NCBI GenBank assembly: GCA_902766675.1
Contig: CACXEN010000101.1
Span: forward strand, 1 to 7,758
Length of the DNA: 7,758 nt
Source: an uncultured Erysipelotrichaceae bacterium
GTDB taxonomy: Bacteria > Bacillota_I > Bacilli_A > Erysipelotrichales > Erysipelotrichaceae
Direction of reading: 5' to 3'
A program made the position numbers and the translations under genes. Below are positions 1 to 7,500 of the stretch, in pieces. Within the stretch, counting starts at the first letter, position 1. Each line of letters opens with the position of its first letter. The notes under the pieces were generated by a model that did not search any database, was not told where the DNA came from, and saw only the letters and a program-made list of their open reading frames with translations.

Positions 1-1109
1 TGATGGTAGATATTGATGCAATGAGATATAGCTTAGTAAAAGCAATTCATGTGTATCATCCTGAAAATGTTATTGATGCTATGTATAATCGACCAGGAGA
101 ACTTATAGATGAAATAAGAAGCTTTCTAAAAAATCGCATCGAGGCTAATAAGAAAAATCTAGCTTTAAAACAGCGTGAAAATGAGGCCTTTATGCAAGCA
201 TTGATAATATTAGATAATTTATCAGCTGTAAGTACTTTTGAGTGGGACTATCATATGTCGTTTGATGGATTTGATAGATTCTTGACGGAACAAAGTATAG
301 ACCACTATTCATTAATAATAGATAGAGAAGGTAGTGAACAAAAAACACTTAAAGCAGCTATAGATATGGGGCATATTAATTCATATGAACAAGATTCTAA
401 ATTAGCTTTTGGAATTCGCATGGCAGATATGCTGGCAGGAATTATAGCGAAATTTATGAAATCACTTTCTGTGGCACTAACATCTGATTATAAAGAATTA
501 CAGAAGGTACTTTTAGATAAGAATTGGTTTAGGCTTGATGATAAAAAGCGGAGTGTATATAGAAAACTGCATCATGTTTTGTCTGAAATCAATGATAGCT
601 GGTATAAATCATTTGCTAGCACCTATGCAGATGATTTAATTTCGTTCATCTCATTTTTGGAATACGTAGATAATGTTTCTGCGGAGGAAATGGAAAAATC
701 GCTTGAAATGCAGGGGGAGTATTATAATGGATTTGTATGTGATGCCTTACAGCAGTATTATTCAAGGATTCATAATAAACTAAAAAAAGAGCCGGTAAAG
801 CTTATAAACAACGAATATTTTTACAATAAATGGGGCGCTAAAGTGTATATTGATGCTAGAAAGCAGCCTGGACTAGAAATAGAAAACGGAATGAGAGAAT
901 GTGATGTGGTTAATGCAGGTATGGATGCTAATGGAGTACCAACCATCACTATTAAAGAAGATGATAAATACATGTGTTATAGAATTCCAGAACAGTTAAA
1001 GGACTGGGTTGGAACAATCATGTCGTTGAAGAATAGGGGGCAAGATATGTTCCCTGCAAGGGTTCGTTTTACTCTATATAACAGAAAGTGGTATGTAGAT
1101 ATATTATAG
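1..1109 (+). CDS. DUF3800-like protein with C-terminal extension, 5'-truncated
   Basis: The first ATG in frame is at base 3, but the gene very probably begins before the window: no ribosome site can be seen and the N-terminal part expected of the family, with its DESG-type motif, is absent. Counting from that ATG there are 368 residues. Residues about 95-150 carry the later motifs that I associate with DUF3800: IIDREG (Asp107, Glu109), then DSK (Asp131) and GIRMADMLAGII (Asp142), matching the family's 'DS...gxQxADlxAg' pattern. Residues 160-260 look helical, and about 265-368 form a separate, strand-rich tail with no family I recognise. DUF3800 has no settled function; its conserved acidic residues suggest a metal-dependent enzyme. 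The next gene starts 30 nt downstream on the same strand, which suggests an operon. The family call is moderate and rests on motifs only. Confidence 0.55.
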   Translation, partial: MVDIDAMRYSLVKAIHVYHPENVIDAMYNRPGELIDEIRSFLKNRIEANKKNLALKQRENEAFMQALIILDNLSAVSTFEWDYHMSFDGFDRFLTEQSIDHYSLIIDREGSEQKTLKAAIDMGHINSYEQDSKLAFGIRMADMLAGIIAKFMKSLSVALTSDYKELQKVLLDKNWFRLDDKKRSVYRKLHHVLSEINDSWYKSFASTYADDLISFISFLEYVDNVSAEEMEKSLEMQGEYYNGFVCDALQQYYSRIHNKLKKEPVKLINNEYFYNKWGAKVYIDARKQPGLEIENGMRECDVVNAGMDANGVPTITIKEDDKYMCYRIPEQLKDWVGTIMSLKNRGQDMFPARVRFTLYNRKWYVDIL

Positions 1110-1139
1110 TAAGCAATTTAAAACACGGAGGTAGGTATT

Positions 1140-2105
1140 ATGGTACAGAGTATGACATCGGGGCCAATTGCTGATAAGGAATTTGCGTTGTTTGAAGATC
1201 AGGATCATTTTGAAAAGGTTTGGTCAATAATGCTTCCAAATGTTGAAAAATATGCGGATGACTTTCTTATAAGTGTATCTAATTTTGGTAATCAAGGTGT
1301 TATGGAATACGCATATAGTGCGTTTGTTAAAGAGCTTATTGAAAAAAATGAAAAGAGATCAGATAAGTATCACGACATTTTTGATTTAAGCTTATTTGAA
1401 GATGAATACGCAATGGATCTTGATGATTTCAAGAATACAACTTTAAAGAAAGAATGTGATGTGATTAACAAGACACTTCAAAGTAAAGCAGAAGCACTTA
1501 ATGAGTGGAAAAAGAAATTTTATGGTTCTCCAAGTCAGAAGGTTTTTGATACTTGCTACAATTTCATATCTTTTGGTTCTGATTATAATCAAGAAATGTC
1601 AGAAAACCGCATGTCTGGAATAGAGACAATTGAAGATAATGGTTTAGCTGAGATGAATGAAGATGCATGTTATCAGACAGGCGTATTTGGATTTGGAATA
1701 GTATCGAATATTTTAAATCATATGTATCCGCGTGTATTTCCTGGAAATTATAAGAAGGGAATTTTTTCCTTACTGTTTTTAACTGGAACAGATATGAAAG
1801 GAATAGATATGCCTAGTGATAGTTCTGAGTTTTGCATGGTTAAGGATGAAGTCCATTCGAAAACAGGAACTATAGAAGTTGAACATAACTATTTTTATCC
1901 ATATCAGACATTTGGATTGTACACATATAGAATTTTTAATATTTTAAATGCCAAAATACAAAGTAGGTTTCATAAGGAATTCCCAGTTGAGTATAGATTC
2001 CTGCTTACAAATGCTTTTTATGATTATTTTACAGCTGAATTCCAGGATAAAATTACAACACTTACAGGTAATGACGATGTATTGAAATTCAATACTCCAT
2101 GGTAA
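1140..2105 (+). CDS. Hypothetical protein, 321 aa, operon member
   Basis: I do not recognise this family. The start at 1140 is well supported: GGAGGT at 1127-1132 lies 7 nt upstream; a second ATG at 1152 is less well placed. The protein has no signal peptide and no clear membrane helix, so it should be cytosolic. Residues 15-125 are charged and helical. The most distinctive part is residues 178-216, aromatic- and glycine-rich (YQTGVFGFGIVSNILNHMYP, then VFPGNYKKGIFSLLFLTG). Aromatic-rich segments also lie at 250-270 and 283-300. I see no Walker, nuclease or methylase motif. The stop codon overlaps the first possible start of the RecQ-like gene, so the two are probably translationally coupled and used together. 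It could be a specificity, adaptor or effector subunit, but nothing in the sequence decides this. Confidence 0.85.
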   Translation: MVQSMTSGPIADKEFALFEDQDHFEKVWSIMLPNVEKYADDFLISVSNFGNQGVMEYAYSAFVKELIEKNEKRSDKYHDIFDLSLFEDEYAMDLDDFKNTTLKKECDVINKTLQSKAEALNEWKKKFYGSPSQKVFDTCYNFISFGSDYNQEMSENRMSGIETIEDNGLAEMNEDACYQTGVFGFGIVSNILNHMYPRVFPGNYKKGIFSLLFLTGTDMKGIDMPSDSSEFCMVKDEVHSKTGTIEVEHNYFYPYQTFGLYTYRIFNILNAKIQSRFHKEFPVEYRFLLTNAFYDYFTAEFQDKITTLTGNDDVLKFNTPW

Positions 2106-3724
2106 CGATTATGACAAAATATGAAGTATTAAAAAAATATTTTAGTGAAAAAGAAGGATTTAGAGATGTCCAAGAAGAGGCAATAGATTGCTTACTTGAG
2201 AACAATAATACTCTTTGCTTAATGCCTACTGGTGGTGGAAAGTCTTTGATATACCAAGTTGCTGGTATTTGTACTGAAAAAACTACCATCATTATTTCTC
2301 CGCTGGTTGCATTAATGAATCAGCAAAGTCATGAAATGATGGAAAAAGGCATTAGTACAATTAGCTTCTCAGGCATGGATTACAAACAGCAATTTAAAAC
2401 AATTACGGATATGGCTTCTGGAAAGATGCCCCAATATATATTTACTTCTCCTGAACGTATTTCATGTGATGGGTATCTTGAGTATGTTTTAAGTAAGCAG
2501 AAAAATAATATAGGCTTAATTGTAATTGATGAAGCTCATTGCATTTCTCAATGGGGAGATGGGTTTAGACCTGCTTATAAAAACATTCCACTATTTCTTA
2601 ATAGGATTTTTGGCGATAGTAATTGGCCGGTTGTTCTTTGTCTGACAGCAACATTGAATGAGCAACAACAGCAGCAAATTATTAGAGATTTCCATATTAC
2701 AAGAACTATCAAAGGAGAAAACCTTTGGCGAAAGAATCTTCAACTTGAAATATTTAATTTGAAAGATGGAAAAGAAGATACCAAGGATGCGGAATTAGAG
2801 AAGATTATTGAAAAGCATAAGGGTGAGAAAATATTAGTATTTGCCCATCGTGTATACGGAAAACACCCTACTACACGTACTTTATATGACAAATATAAAG
2901 ACATTTATGAAGGGGTAGCATATTTTGATTCCAAGGCAGATGACAAGTATAAAGAGCAAGTGCTGAACGGCTTTCAAAATGGTGATATCAAAATTGTATT
3001 TGCAACATCTGCGTTTGGAATGGGAGTTGATATACCTGATATCAGAGTCGTTGTGAATTACCTAATATCGGAGACGGTGGAACAATACTATCAAGAAGTA
3101 GGCCGAGGTGGAAGAGATGGAGAACAGGCCTATGGATATTTGTTATACACAAATCAATCTAAGCGCGGAAGACGAATGTTGTTAAATCAATCGTTATGTA
3201 CAGAAAAAAGTCTGATTGATTTATATGAAGATAGAAAGCCTAGAGGAGAAATGTCTTTCGGCCATATATCATATGAGGATATGAATGAAGATCAGAAAGT
3301 GGCATACGCTTTATTACAGGAGTATGAAGTATATTCTGTTGTCGCTAAAGGATTATCGTCAATTAGATGTTTAGAAGCTATTTCTGCAGAGGGACAGTCT
3401 TTTATAGACGATTTAAAGCAATATGCTAGAAATGGTTCGACATCTGTTATTGCAAAAAAGAGTGGAAAAAACATAAATTCTTTAATACTTAGCATTTGGG
3501 AAATGTGTGCTAATGGACATATTAAAATGATAAAAGCACCGGATCGTTCCATTTTTTATGTACAGAACAAAGAACTGGATGATGATTTAAAAGATAAGAT
3601 TCTGAATGATCAGGAGACAAAGAAGAATTTACGTGTTTCAAAATTTGAAGAATTTGTAAGCAGTATTGAAGCAGGTGATACAGCGGAAGTATTAATTAAA
3701 AGAGCATTAGACATAGGAGAGTGA
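2099..3724 (+). CDS. RecQ-family ATP-dependent DNA helicase, atypical C terminus
   Basis: This is a superfamily 2 DNA helicase with a full RecQ motif set: motif 0 (GFRDVQ, 20-25), Walker A MPTGGGKS (42-49), DEAH (144-147) followed by the RecQ aromatic loop HCISQWGDGFRP, motif III TAT (183-185), motif V near 300-313 (FATSAFGMGVDIPD) and motif VI QEVGRGGRDG (332-341). The core should use ATP to unwind or translocate on DNA. After motif VI the four-cysteine zinc module of standard RecQ is absent (only Cys367, 424 and 470), and no HRDC domain is seen. Residues about 430-490 read like a winged helix. At 541 residues it is somewhat shorter than housekeeping RecQ. The ATG at 2099 overlaps the previous stop; the ATG at 2111 (MTKYEVL) is equally likely, and neither has a strong ribosome site, which fits coupling by reinitiation. 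Its place between island genes suggests a specialised role rather than general repair. Confidence 0.93.
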   Translation: MVTIMTKYEVLKKYFSEKEGFRDVQEEAIDCLLENNNTLCLMPTGGGKSLIYQVAGICTEKTTIIISPLVALMNQQSHEMMEKGISTISFSGMDYKQQFKTITDMASGKMPQYIFTSPERISCDGYLEYVLSKQKNNIGLIVIDEAHCISQWGDGFRPAYKNIPLFLNRIFGDSNWPVVLCLTATLNEQQQQQIIRDFHITRTIKGENLWRKNLQLEIFNLKDGKEDTKDAELEKIIEKHKGEKILVFAHRVYGKHPTTRTLYDKYKDIYEGVAYFDSKADDKYKEQVLNGFQNGDIKIVFATSAFGMGVDIPDIRVVVNYLISETVEQYYQEVGRGGRDGEQAYGYLLYTNQSKRGRRMLLNQSLCTEKSLIDLYEDRKPRGEMSFGHISYEDMNEDQKVAYALLQEYEVYSVVAKGLSSIRCLEAISAEGQSFIDDLKQYARNGSTSVIAKKSGKNINSLILSIWEMCANGHIKMIKAPDRSIFYVQNKELDDDLKDKILNDQETKKNLRVSKFEEFVSSIEAGDTAEVLIKRALDIGE

Positions 3725-3728
3725 TACC

Positions 3729-5441
3729 ATGGCAACCTTTATACCGGATGTAAAACCAGATGATTTTAATAACAGCCCTGGTGAAAAAGAAGTATATGAG
3801 GCGTTAAAGCTTCTTGGAAAAGAGTATACAGTTTTTTATTCTCTAAGCTGGATAAGTATTGGGAATGACAGAACAATAGGCGAAGCTGACTTTGTTATTT
3901 TCCACCCAGTACAAGGAATAATGGTTATTGAGGTTAAATCTGGAGAAATCGAGTATAAAAATAATACATGGATTCAAACAAATAGAAATACAGGTAGGCA
4001 GAAAGAAATATCTCCTTATGACCAGGCTCGAAAAAGTCAATTTGAATTGTTGGAAAGATTGAGAAATTATGGGTACAAAGTAAGATTTAAAAAGCCAATG
4101 CTTTGTTATGCAGTATGGTTTCCTTCTATTGAATATAAACGTACAGATTTATATCCAACAGAAGCTGCATCAGAGATAACTTTTGACATCAAATCACTGC
4201 TGGATGCGCAAAATGCTATAGAAAAAGGTTTTGCTTTCTGGAAAGAAAAACTGCATTTCAATGCTGTCCCACTTTCTGATACAGATATTAAGGCTGTAAT
4301 GGATGTTATGTGCCCATATTTTCATGCGGTTCCAAAGCTGGGAACATCGATTAATGAGGCGGAGCAGTATTACCTAAGGCTAACAAATCAGCAGGTGGCT
4401 TTGTTAGATTTCTTAGTAGAACAAGATACAGCAGTGATACACGGATTGGCAGGTACTGGAAAGACTGTATTAGCGGTGGAAAAGGCAAAGATGCTATCTA
4501 CTCAAGGTGAGAATGTATTATTTCTTTGTTATAACAGTTTTTTGAGGGATTCTTTGAGAGAAAACAATACTATTCCTGGAGTAGTTTTTCATAATGCTCA
4601 TTCATTAGCTTATGAAATAATGGGTCAATCAGATTTAGAATTAGACAAAGTACTTGAAGAGTTTGAGGAGTATCTTGAGGTCGTCTTTGATAAAGAAGAT
4701 TGGGAATATAAAAATGTTATTGTAGATGAAGGGCAGGATCTAGATGATCGTTTACTAAATCGTTTGTATGATTTAGTACGGAGTAAAAAAGGCTGTTTCT
4801 ATGTCTTTTATGATAAGAACCAGTATATTATGAAGAATAAGCAGCCACATTGGATTGAAGACGCTGAGTGCAGGCTAGTATTGAATAAAAATTGTAGAAA
4901 TACGGCTGAAATATTTAAGACGGCATGCAGCATAATAGGTAGAGACAATCTTTCTCTTAATGAGATTCATGGAGATGTTCCTTTTTTGCGTTTTTATTCT
5001 ACAGAAAATGAACTTAAAGTTATCGTAGAAAGATTTTTAGAAAAGATGAAAAAAGAAGAGGTGCCGGCAGAAAAAATAGCAATTCTTTCTGCGACTACTA
5101 TGAGCAACACATTTTTGAATCTTACCGAGAATTATGCTGGTTTTCATCTATCAGAAAAAAGAGAGGATGGAAAAATTCATTTCACGACTATTCGTAAGTT
5201 TAAAGGACTTGAAGCTGATGCAATACTAATCATTGATGCATCAATGATTGGGTTAAAATCGGATGAAGATAAACGTCTTCTTTATGTTGGAGCTTCTCGT
5301 GCAAAAAATTATCTTGAAATAGCAATGATTCAAGATATTGATGATAGTGACATGGGAGATTATATAAGGTGTCTAAATCCTAATAGAGTTTTGCCAAAGA
5401 ACAAGAAAGGGTTAAAGCGCCTTTTTAATGTTGAAATATAG
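3729..5441 (+). CDS. NERD-domain nuclease-like / UvrD-Rep type SF1 helicase fusion
   Basis: This is a two-domain fusion. Residues about 15-125 form a NERD domain (nuclease-related, PD-(D/E)XK-like): Glu19, GEADFVI with Asp54, IEVKSG with Glu68 and Lys70, and a later DQARKSQ near 98-104. The acidic pair and lysine are all present, so DNA cleavage is plausible. Residues about 215-545 are a superfamily 1 helicase: Gln221 (Q-motif region), Walker A GLAGTGKT (239-246), VDEGQD (332-337), FYDKNQ (360-365), LNKNCRNT (385-392), FKGLEADAIL (491-500) and LLYVGASRAK (517-526). It is shorter than full UvrD, so the accessory subdomains are reduced. AGGAG at 3715-3719 lies 9 nt before the ATG, and the gene begins 4 nt after the RecQ-like stop, so the two are tightly coupled. 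It probably processes DNA alongside that helicase. The domain calls are firm; the nuclease activity is inferred. Confidence 0.92.
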   Translation: MATFIPDVKPDDFNNSPGEKEVYEALKLLGKEYTVFYSLSWISIGNDRTIGEADFVIFHPVQGIMVIEVKSGEIEYKNNTWIQTNRNTGRQKEISPYDQARKSQFELLERLRNYGYKVRFKKPMLCYAVWFPSIEYKRTDLYPTEAASEITFDIKSLLDAQNAIEKGFAFWKEKLHFNAVPLSDTDIKAVMDVMCPYFHAVPKLGTSINEAEQYYLRLTNQQVALLDFLVEQDTAVIHGLAGTGKTVLAVEKAKMLSTQGENVLFLCYNSFLRDSLRENNTIPGVVFHNAHSLAYEIMGQSDLELDKVLEEFEEYLEVVFDKEDWEYKNVIVDEGQDLDDRLLNRLYDLVRSKKGCFYVFYDKNQYIMKNKQPHWIEDAECRLVLNKNCRNTAEIFKTACSIIGRDNLSLNEIHGDVPFLRFYSTENELKVIVERFLEKMKKEEVPAEKIAILSATTMSNTFLNLTENYAGFHLSEKREDGKIHFTTIRKFKGLEADAILIIDASMIGLKSDEDKRLLYVGASRAKNYLEIAMIQDIDDSDMGDYIRCLNPNRVLPKNKKGLKRLFNVEI

Positions 5442-5457
5442 TATTATGTTTTTTGAG

Positions 5458-5462
5458 AGGAG
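5458..5462 (+). promoter_or_regulatory. Shine-Dalgarno site deciding a TTG start
   Basis: AGGAG lies 9 nt upstream of TTG at 5472. An in-frame TGA at 5454-5456 rules out any earlier start, and the first in-frame ATG lies far inside the protein, so this site fixes TTG as the initiation codon of the kinase gene. Confidence 0.75.
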
Positions 5463-5471
5463 AAGGAATTA

Positions 5472-6653
5472 TTGGATTTAATTGAAAACTTGATAGTGGC
5501 TAAGCATAGAGAGTTTTTCCAAAGATTTGAGATAAACAAAGAGTTTTCTAATTTATATGCTTCGGTGGAAAAAGTGCCACTTAAAGAAATATTTGAGACA
5601 GCCCATCATGAAGTTAATAGATTATGTAGAAGGATGAATGAAAGACTCCCGACCGGTGAATATAGTGCTCATTATTGGGCAGAAGAGAGCAGGGATTTAT
5701 TATCGGTTATAGAAATTATTTTTGATTTATATAATAATTTAAAGGATACAAAGTATGCTTTTGAGATAGAAGAATACTATAAATCACTGTTTTGCGAATG
5801 CAGAGATTTCCTAAGTAACAGTGGAGGAAGTGAAATACCTCCAAATCGTGAGAAAATAGTATTATATTATGTGGATCCCTTATTCTCTATGGTGGATGAA
5901 GTTCAGGTGTCTACACCGGAATCAGAATTTCATGCAGAATTAAAACTTATTGGTTGCGGATCTTATGCTCAAGTGTTTAAGTATAAAGATAAGTTTTATG
6001 ATAAAGAGTACGTTTTAAAAAGAGCACTTAAAGATTTAGAGCCTAAGGAACTTGCTAGATTTAGAAAAGAGTTTGATACGATGAAGCAACTTTCGTCTCC
6101 TTACATTGTTGAAGTATATAAATATAGGGAGGAAGCTCATGAATATATAATGGAGTGCATGGATGAAACGCTATATAAATATATTTCTAGGAATAACGAT
6201 TCATTGAGTTGGTCTAGAAGAAAGGGGATTGTTAGACAAGTATTAAGAGGTTTTATTTACGCACAAAGCAAAGATTTTCTTCATCGTGATATAAGTCCTA
6301 ATAATATTTTGGTTAAAAAATACGATGACAATACTGTTATAGTTAAAATATCAGACTTTGGATTAGTAAAAACACCGGACAGTTCATTAACGTCTTATAA
6401 TACAGAAATCAAGGGGGCTTTTAATGATCCGGCATTAGTTCGTGATGGGTTTGAAAATTATGATAAATATCATGAGACATATGCATTAACTCTTGTTGTT
6501 TATTTTATTATGACTGGTAAAACGAATGTGGAGAAAAATGATAATAAATCAATTGCGGACTTTTTAGATAAGGGGATGAATCCTGTTAGAACAGAACGAT
6601 ACGCTTCTGCAGAGGAAGTGTTAGAGGCAGTAAAATTATTGTCAGAGTCGTAA
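5472..6653 (+). CDS. Cytosolic Hanks-type Ser/Thr protein kinase with N-terminal helical domain
   Basis: This is a eukaryotic-like protein kinase. Its catalytic domain covers about residues 155-393: glycine loop GCGSYAQV (161-168), Lys183 in VLKRA, helix-C Glu200, catalytic HRDISPNN (His271, Asp273, Asn278) and DFG (295-297). All ATP and metal ligands are present, so it should be active. The APE position is replaced by NDPAL (318-322), and the conserved Asp of the following helix appears as Glu335, so the activation segment is unusual. Residues 1-150 are mainly helical and of no family I know; there is no membrane segment or PASTA repeat, unlike PrkC-type housekeeping kinases. The start is TTG with AGGAG 9 nt upstream, 30 nt after the helicase stop. 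It is last in the operon. It probably phosphorylates a partner or a host target in response to a trigger; this is inference from context. Confidence 0.9.
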   Translation: MDLIENLIVAKHREFFQRFEINKEFSNLYASVEKVPLKEIFETAHHEVNRLCRRMNERLPTGEYSAHYWAEESRDLLSVIEIIFDLYNNLKDTKYAFEIEEYYKSLFCECRDFLSNSGGSEIPPNREKIVLYYVDPLFSMVDEVQVSTPESEFHAELKLIGCGSYAQVFKYKDKFYDKEYVLKRALKDLEPKELARFRKEFDTMKQLSSPYIVEVYKYREEAHEYIMECMDETLYKYISRNNDSLSWSRRKGIVRQVLRGFIYAQSKDFLHRDISPNNILVKKYDDNTVIVKISDFGLVKTPDSSLTSYNTEIKGAFNDPALVRDGFENYDKYHETYALTLVVYFIMTGKTNVEKNDNKSIADFLDKGMNPVRTERYASAEEVLEAVKLLSES

Positions 6654-6658
6654 TTAAT

Positions 6659-6687
6659 AAAAGCTCACCAATCTGAGGTGAGCTTTT
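6659..6687. terminator. Bidirectional intrinsic terminator
   Basis: A perfect 11-bp stem, AAAAGCTCACC (6659-6669) with GGTGAGCTTTT (6677-6687), encloses a 7-nt loop. The T run on each side serves both strands. It lies 6 nt after the kinase stop and 1 nt beyond the stop of the convergent XRE gene, so it should end both transcripts. Confidence 0.9.
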
Positions 6688-6688
6688 G

Positions 6689-7354
6689 CTATGTGAATAA
6701 ATCCTCATCTGCAGGTATGAATCTTTTTCTGAATTCTTGTGGTGCACAATAAGGTTCTTCACTTAATTCATTAAGGTATGTGTTAATTACAATTTCATAA
6801 GCTTCTTTTGGCATACCTTTCTCAGAATTGAATTTTTCAATATCCAAGTATTTTTTTATAAAGGAATTGATAGCGATATTATCGTGGTCGCGGTTGTCAT
6901 AATGTGCTGAAGCGCCATTGATCAATTTATCGAGTTGAAAATTGTCAAAACGACCACTGTTGTTATCAAAGTTTGGAAAAAGCAGTGCTTGGTATTCATT
7001 AGAGGTTGCGAAATCATCATATATCTTACTAGCGTCTGTCTCACTGAGTTTTATAGTTTTGAAAATGGCTCTTTTTGATTTGAATAATTCCATTATCCAC
7101 GAACCAATGCTTCTAGCACTAATTTGAGATGAAGCTGTTTCACGTCCGAATAATTCATCAAGTGAAACACCAAAGTAATCAGCTAATGCAATATACTGTT
7201 CAATTGTAAAGTGGCGTCCTTTTTTTTGATTAAGCGCTGAGCTGAAATTCGGTTGATTTGTTCCGAGAACTTTTTCAGCTAATTCTTTTTGTTTAATTTT
7301 GGATTTATTCATTCTTTCCCTAATGAAATTGTTAGCATTTTCAATATATTCCAT
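6689..7354 (-). CDS. XRE-family helix-turn-helix regulator with unknown C-terminal domain
   Basis: Residues about 8-70 form a Cro/C1-type helix-turn-helix: IRERMNKSKIKQKELAEKV, then NQPNFSSALNQ as turn and recognition helix, then the typical end IALADYFGVSLDELFGRE. The DNA-binding call is firm. Residues 75-221 are unfamiliar; they lack the S24 peptidase Ser-Lys pair of LexA/CI repressors and the HEXXH of ImmA, so I see no self-cleavage route. It may bind a ligand or partner. The start is fixed by AGGTGA (7362-7367 on the minus strand), 7 nt upstream of ATG. A good promoter lies at 7422-7450 with an inverted repeat over its start site, which suggests autoregulation. The gene converges on the operon and shares its terminator, so it may not control the operon promoter, which is outside the window. 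A divergent promoter at 7466-7494 is a likelier second target. Confidence 0.88.
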   Translation of the reverse strand: MEYIENANNFIRERMNKSKIKQKELAEKVLGTNQPNFSSALNQKKGRHFTIEQYIALADYFGVSLDELFGRETASSQISARSIGSWIMELFKSKRAIFKTIKLSETDASKIYDDFATSNEYQALLFPNFDNNSGRFDNFQLDKLINGASAHYDNRDHDNIAINSFIKKYLDIEKFNSEKGMPKEAYEIVINTYLNELSEEPYCAPQEFRKRFIPADEDLFT

Positions 7355-7361
7355 AATCTAG

Positions 7362-7367
7362 TCACCT
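7362..7367 (-). promoter_or_regulatory. Shine-Dalgarno site of the XRE gene
   Basis: AGGTGA on the minus strand is a clean match to the 3' end of 16S rRNA, 7 nt before the ATG at 7354. It supports this start. Confidence 0.8.
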
Positions 7368-7394
7368 TTTCTAAAATGATATGTGATATTGTTA

Positions 7395-7417
7395 ATATAT
7401 ATCGTTGTTATATATAT
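7395..7417. promoter_or_regulatory. Candidate operator over the XRE gene start site
   Basis: Two 8-bp arms, ATATATAT at 7395-7402 and 7410-7417, flank the spacer CGTTGTT. The predicted start point of the minus-strand XRE transcript (about 7415) falls inside, the usual place for an autorepressor site. The arms are pure AT alternation, so chance is a real alternative. The 9-mer ATATATCGT (7397-7405) recurs at 7469-7477 inside the divergent promoter, which strengthens the idea of a shared binding site. Confidence 0.4.
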
Positions 7418-7421
7418 AGAT

Positions 7422-7450
7422 ATAATAGCATTAAAATGATATAAGTACAA
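7422..7450 (-). promoter_or_regulatory. Sigma-A promoter of the XRE gene
   Basis: Read on the minus strand, TTGTAC (7445-7450) and TATTAT (7422-7427) are 17 nt apart, and TGC just before the -10 makes it an extended -10 element. Transcription would start near 7415, giving a 5' leader of about 60 nt. Confidence 0.7.
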
Positions 7451-7465
7451 TTATATATATGACTT

Positions 7466-7494
7466 TTGATATATCGTATGTCGAATAATATAAT
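7466..7494 (+). promoter_or_regulatory. Divergent sigma-A promoter reading right
   Basis: TTGATA (7466-7471), a 17-nt spacer and a perfect TATAAT (7489-7494) form a strong promoter that would start transcription near 7501. Its spacer holds the second copy of ATATATCGT (7469-7477), followed by an imperfect dyad partner CGAATAAT (7482-7489), so the XRE protein may control it. No normal-sized gene follows inside the window. Confidence 0.7.
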
Positions 7495-7500
7495 TTAATC

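Noticed and set aside
2089..2292. Minus-strand open frame opposite the start of the RecQ-like gene
   Set aside because: It lies wholly against a well-supported gene, has no ribosome site or family motif, and is a shadow of the real reading frame.
3292..3552. Minus-strand open frame opposite the RecQ-like C terminus
   Set aside because: Same situation: it overlaps a coupled operon gene and has no independent support.
3843..4040. Minus-strand open frame opposite the NERD domain
   Set aside because: The opposite strand encodes the conserved NERD residues; this frame shows nothing recognisable.
6942..7127. Plus-strand open frame opposite the XRE gene
   Set aside because: It lies against a gene with a firm helix-turn-helix, promoter and ribosome site.
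6689..7354. XRE protein as a toxin-antitoxin antitoxin
   Set aside because: No toxin-sized partner gene lies beside it on its strand, and its long C-terminal domain is not like small antitoxins.
7371..7500. Runs of ATAT-type repeats as a CRISPR array or replication origin
   Set aside because: The repeats are short, irregular and AT-only with no regular spacers; promoter and operator use explains them better.
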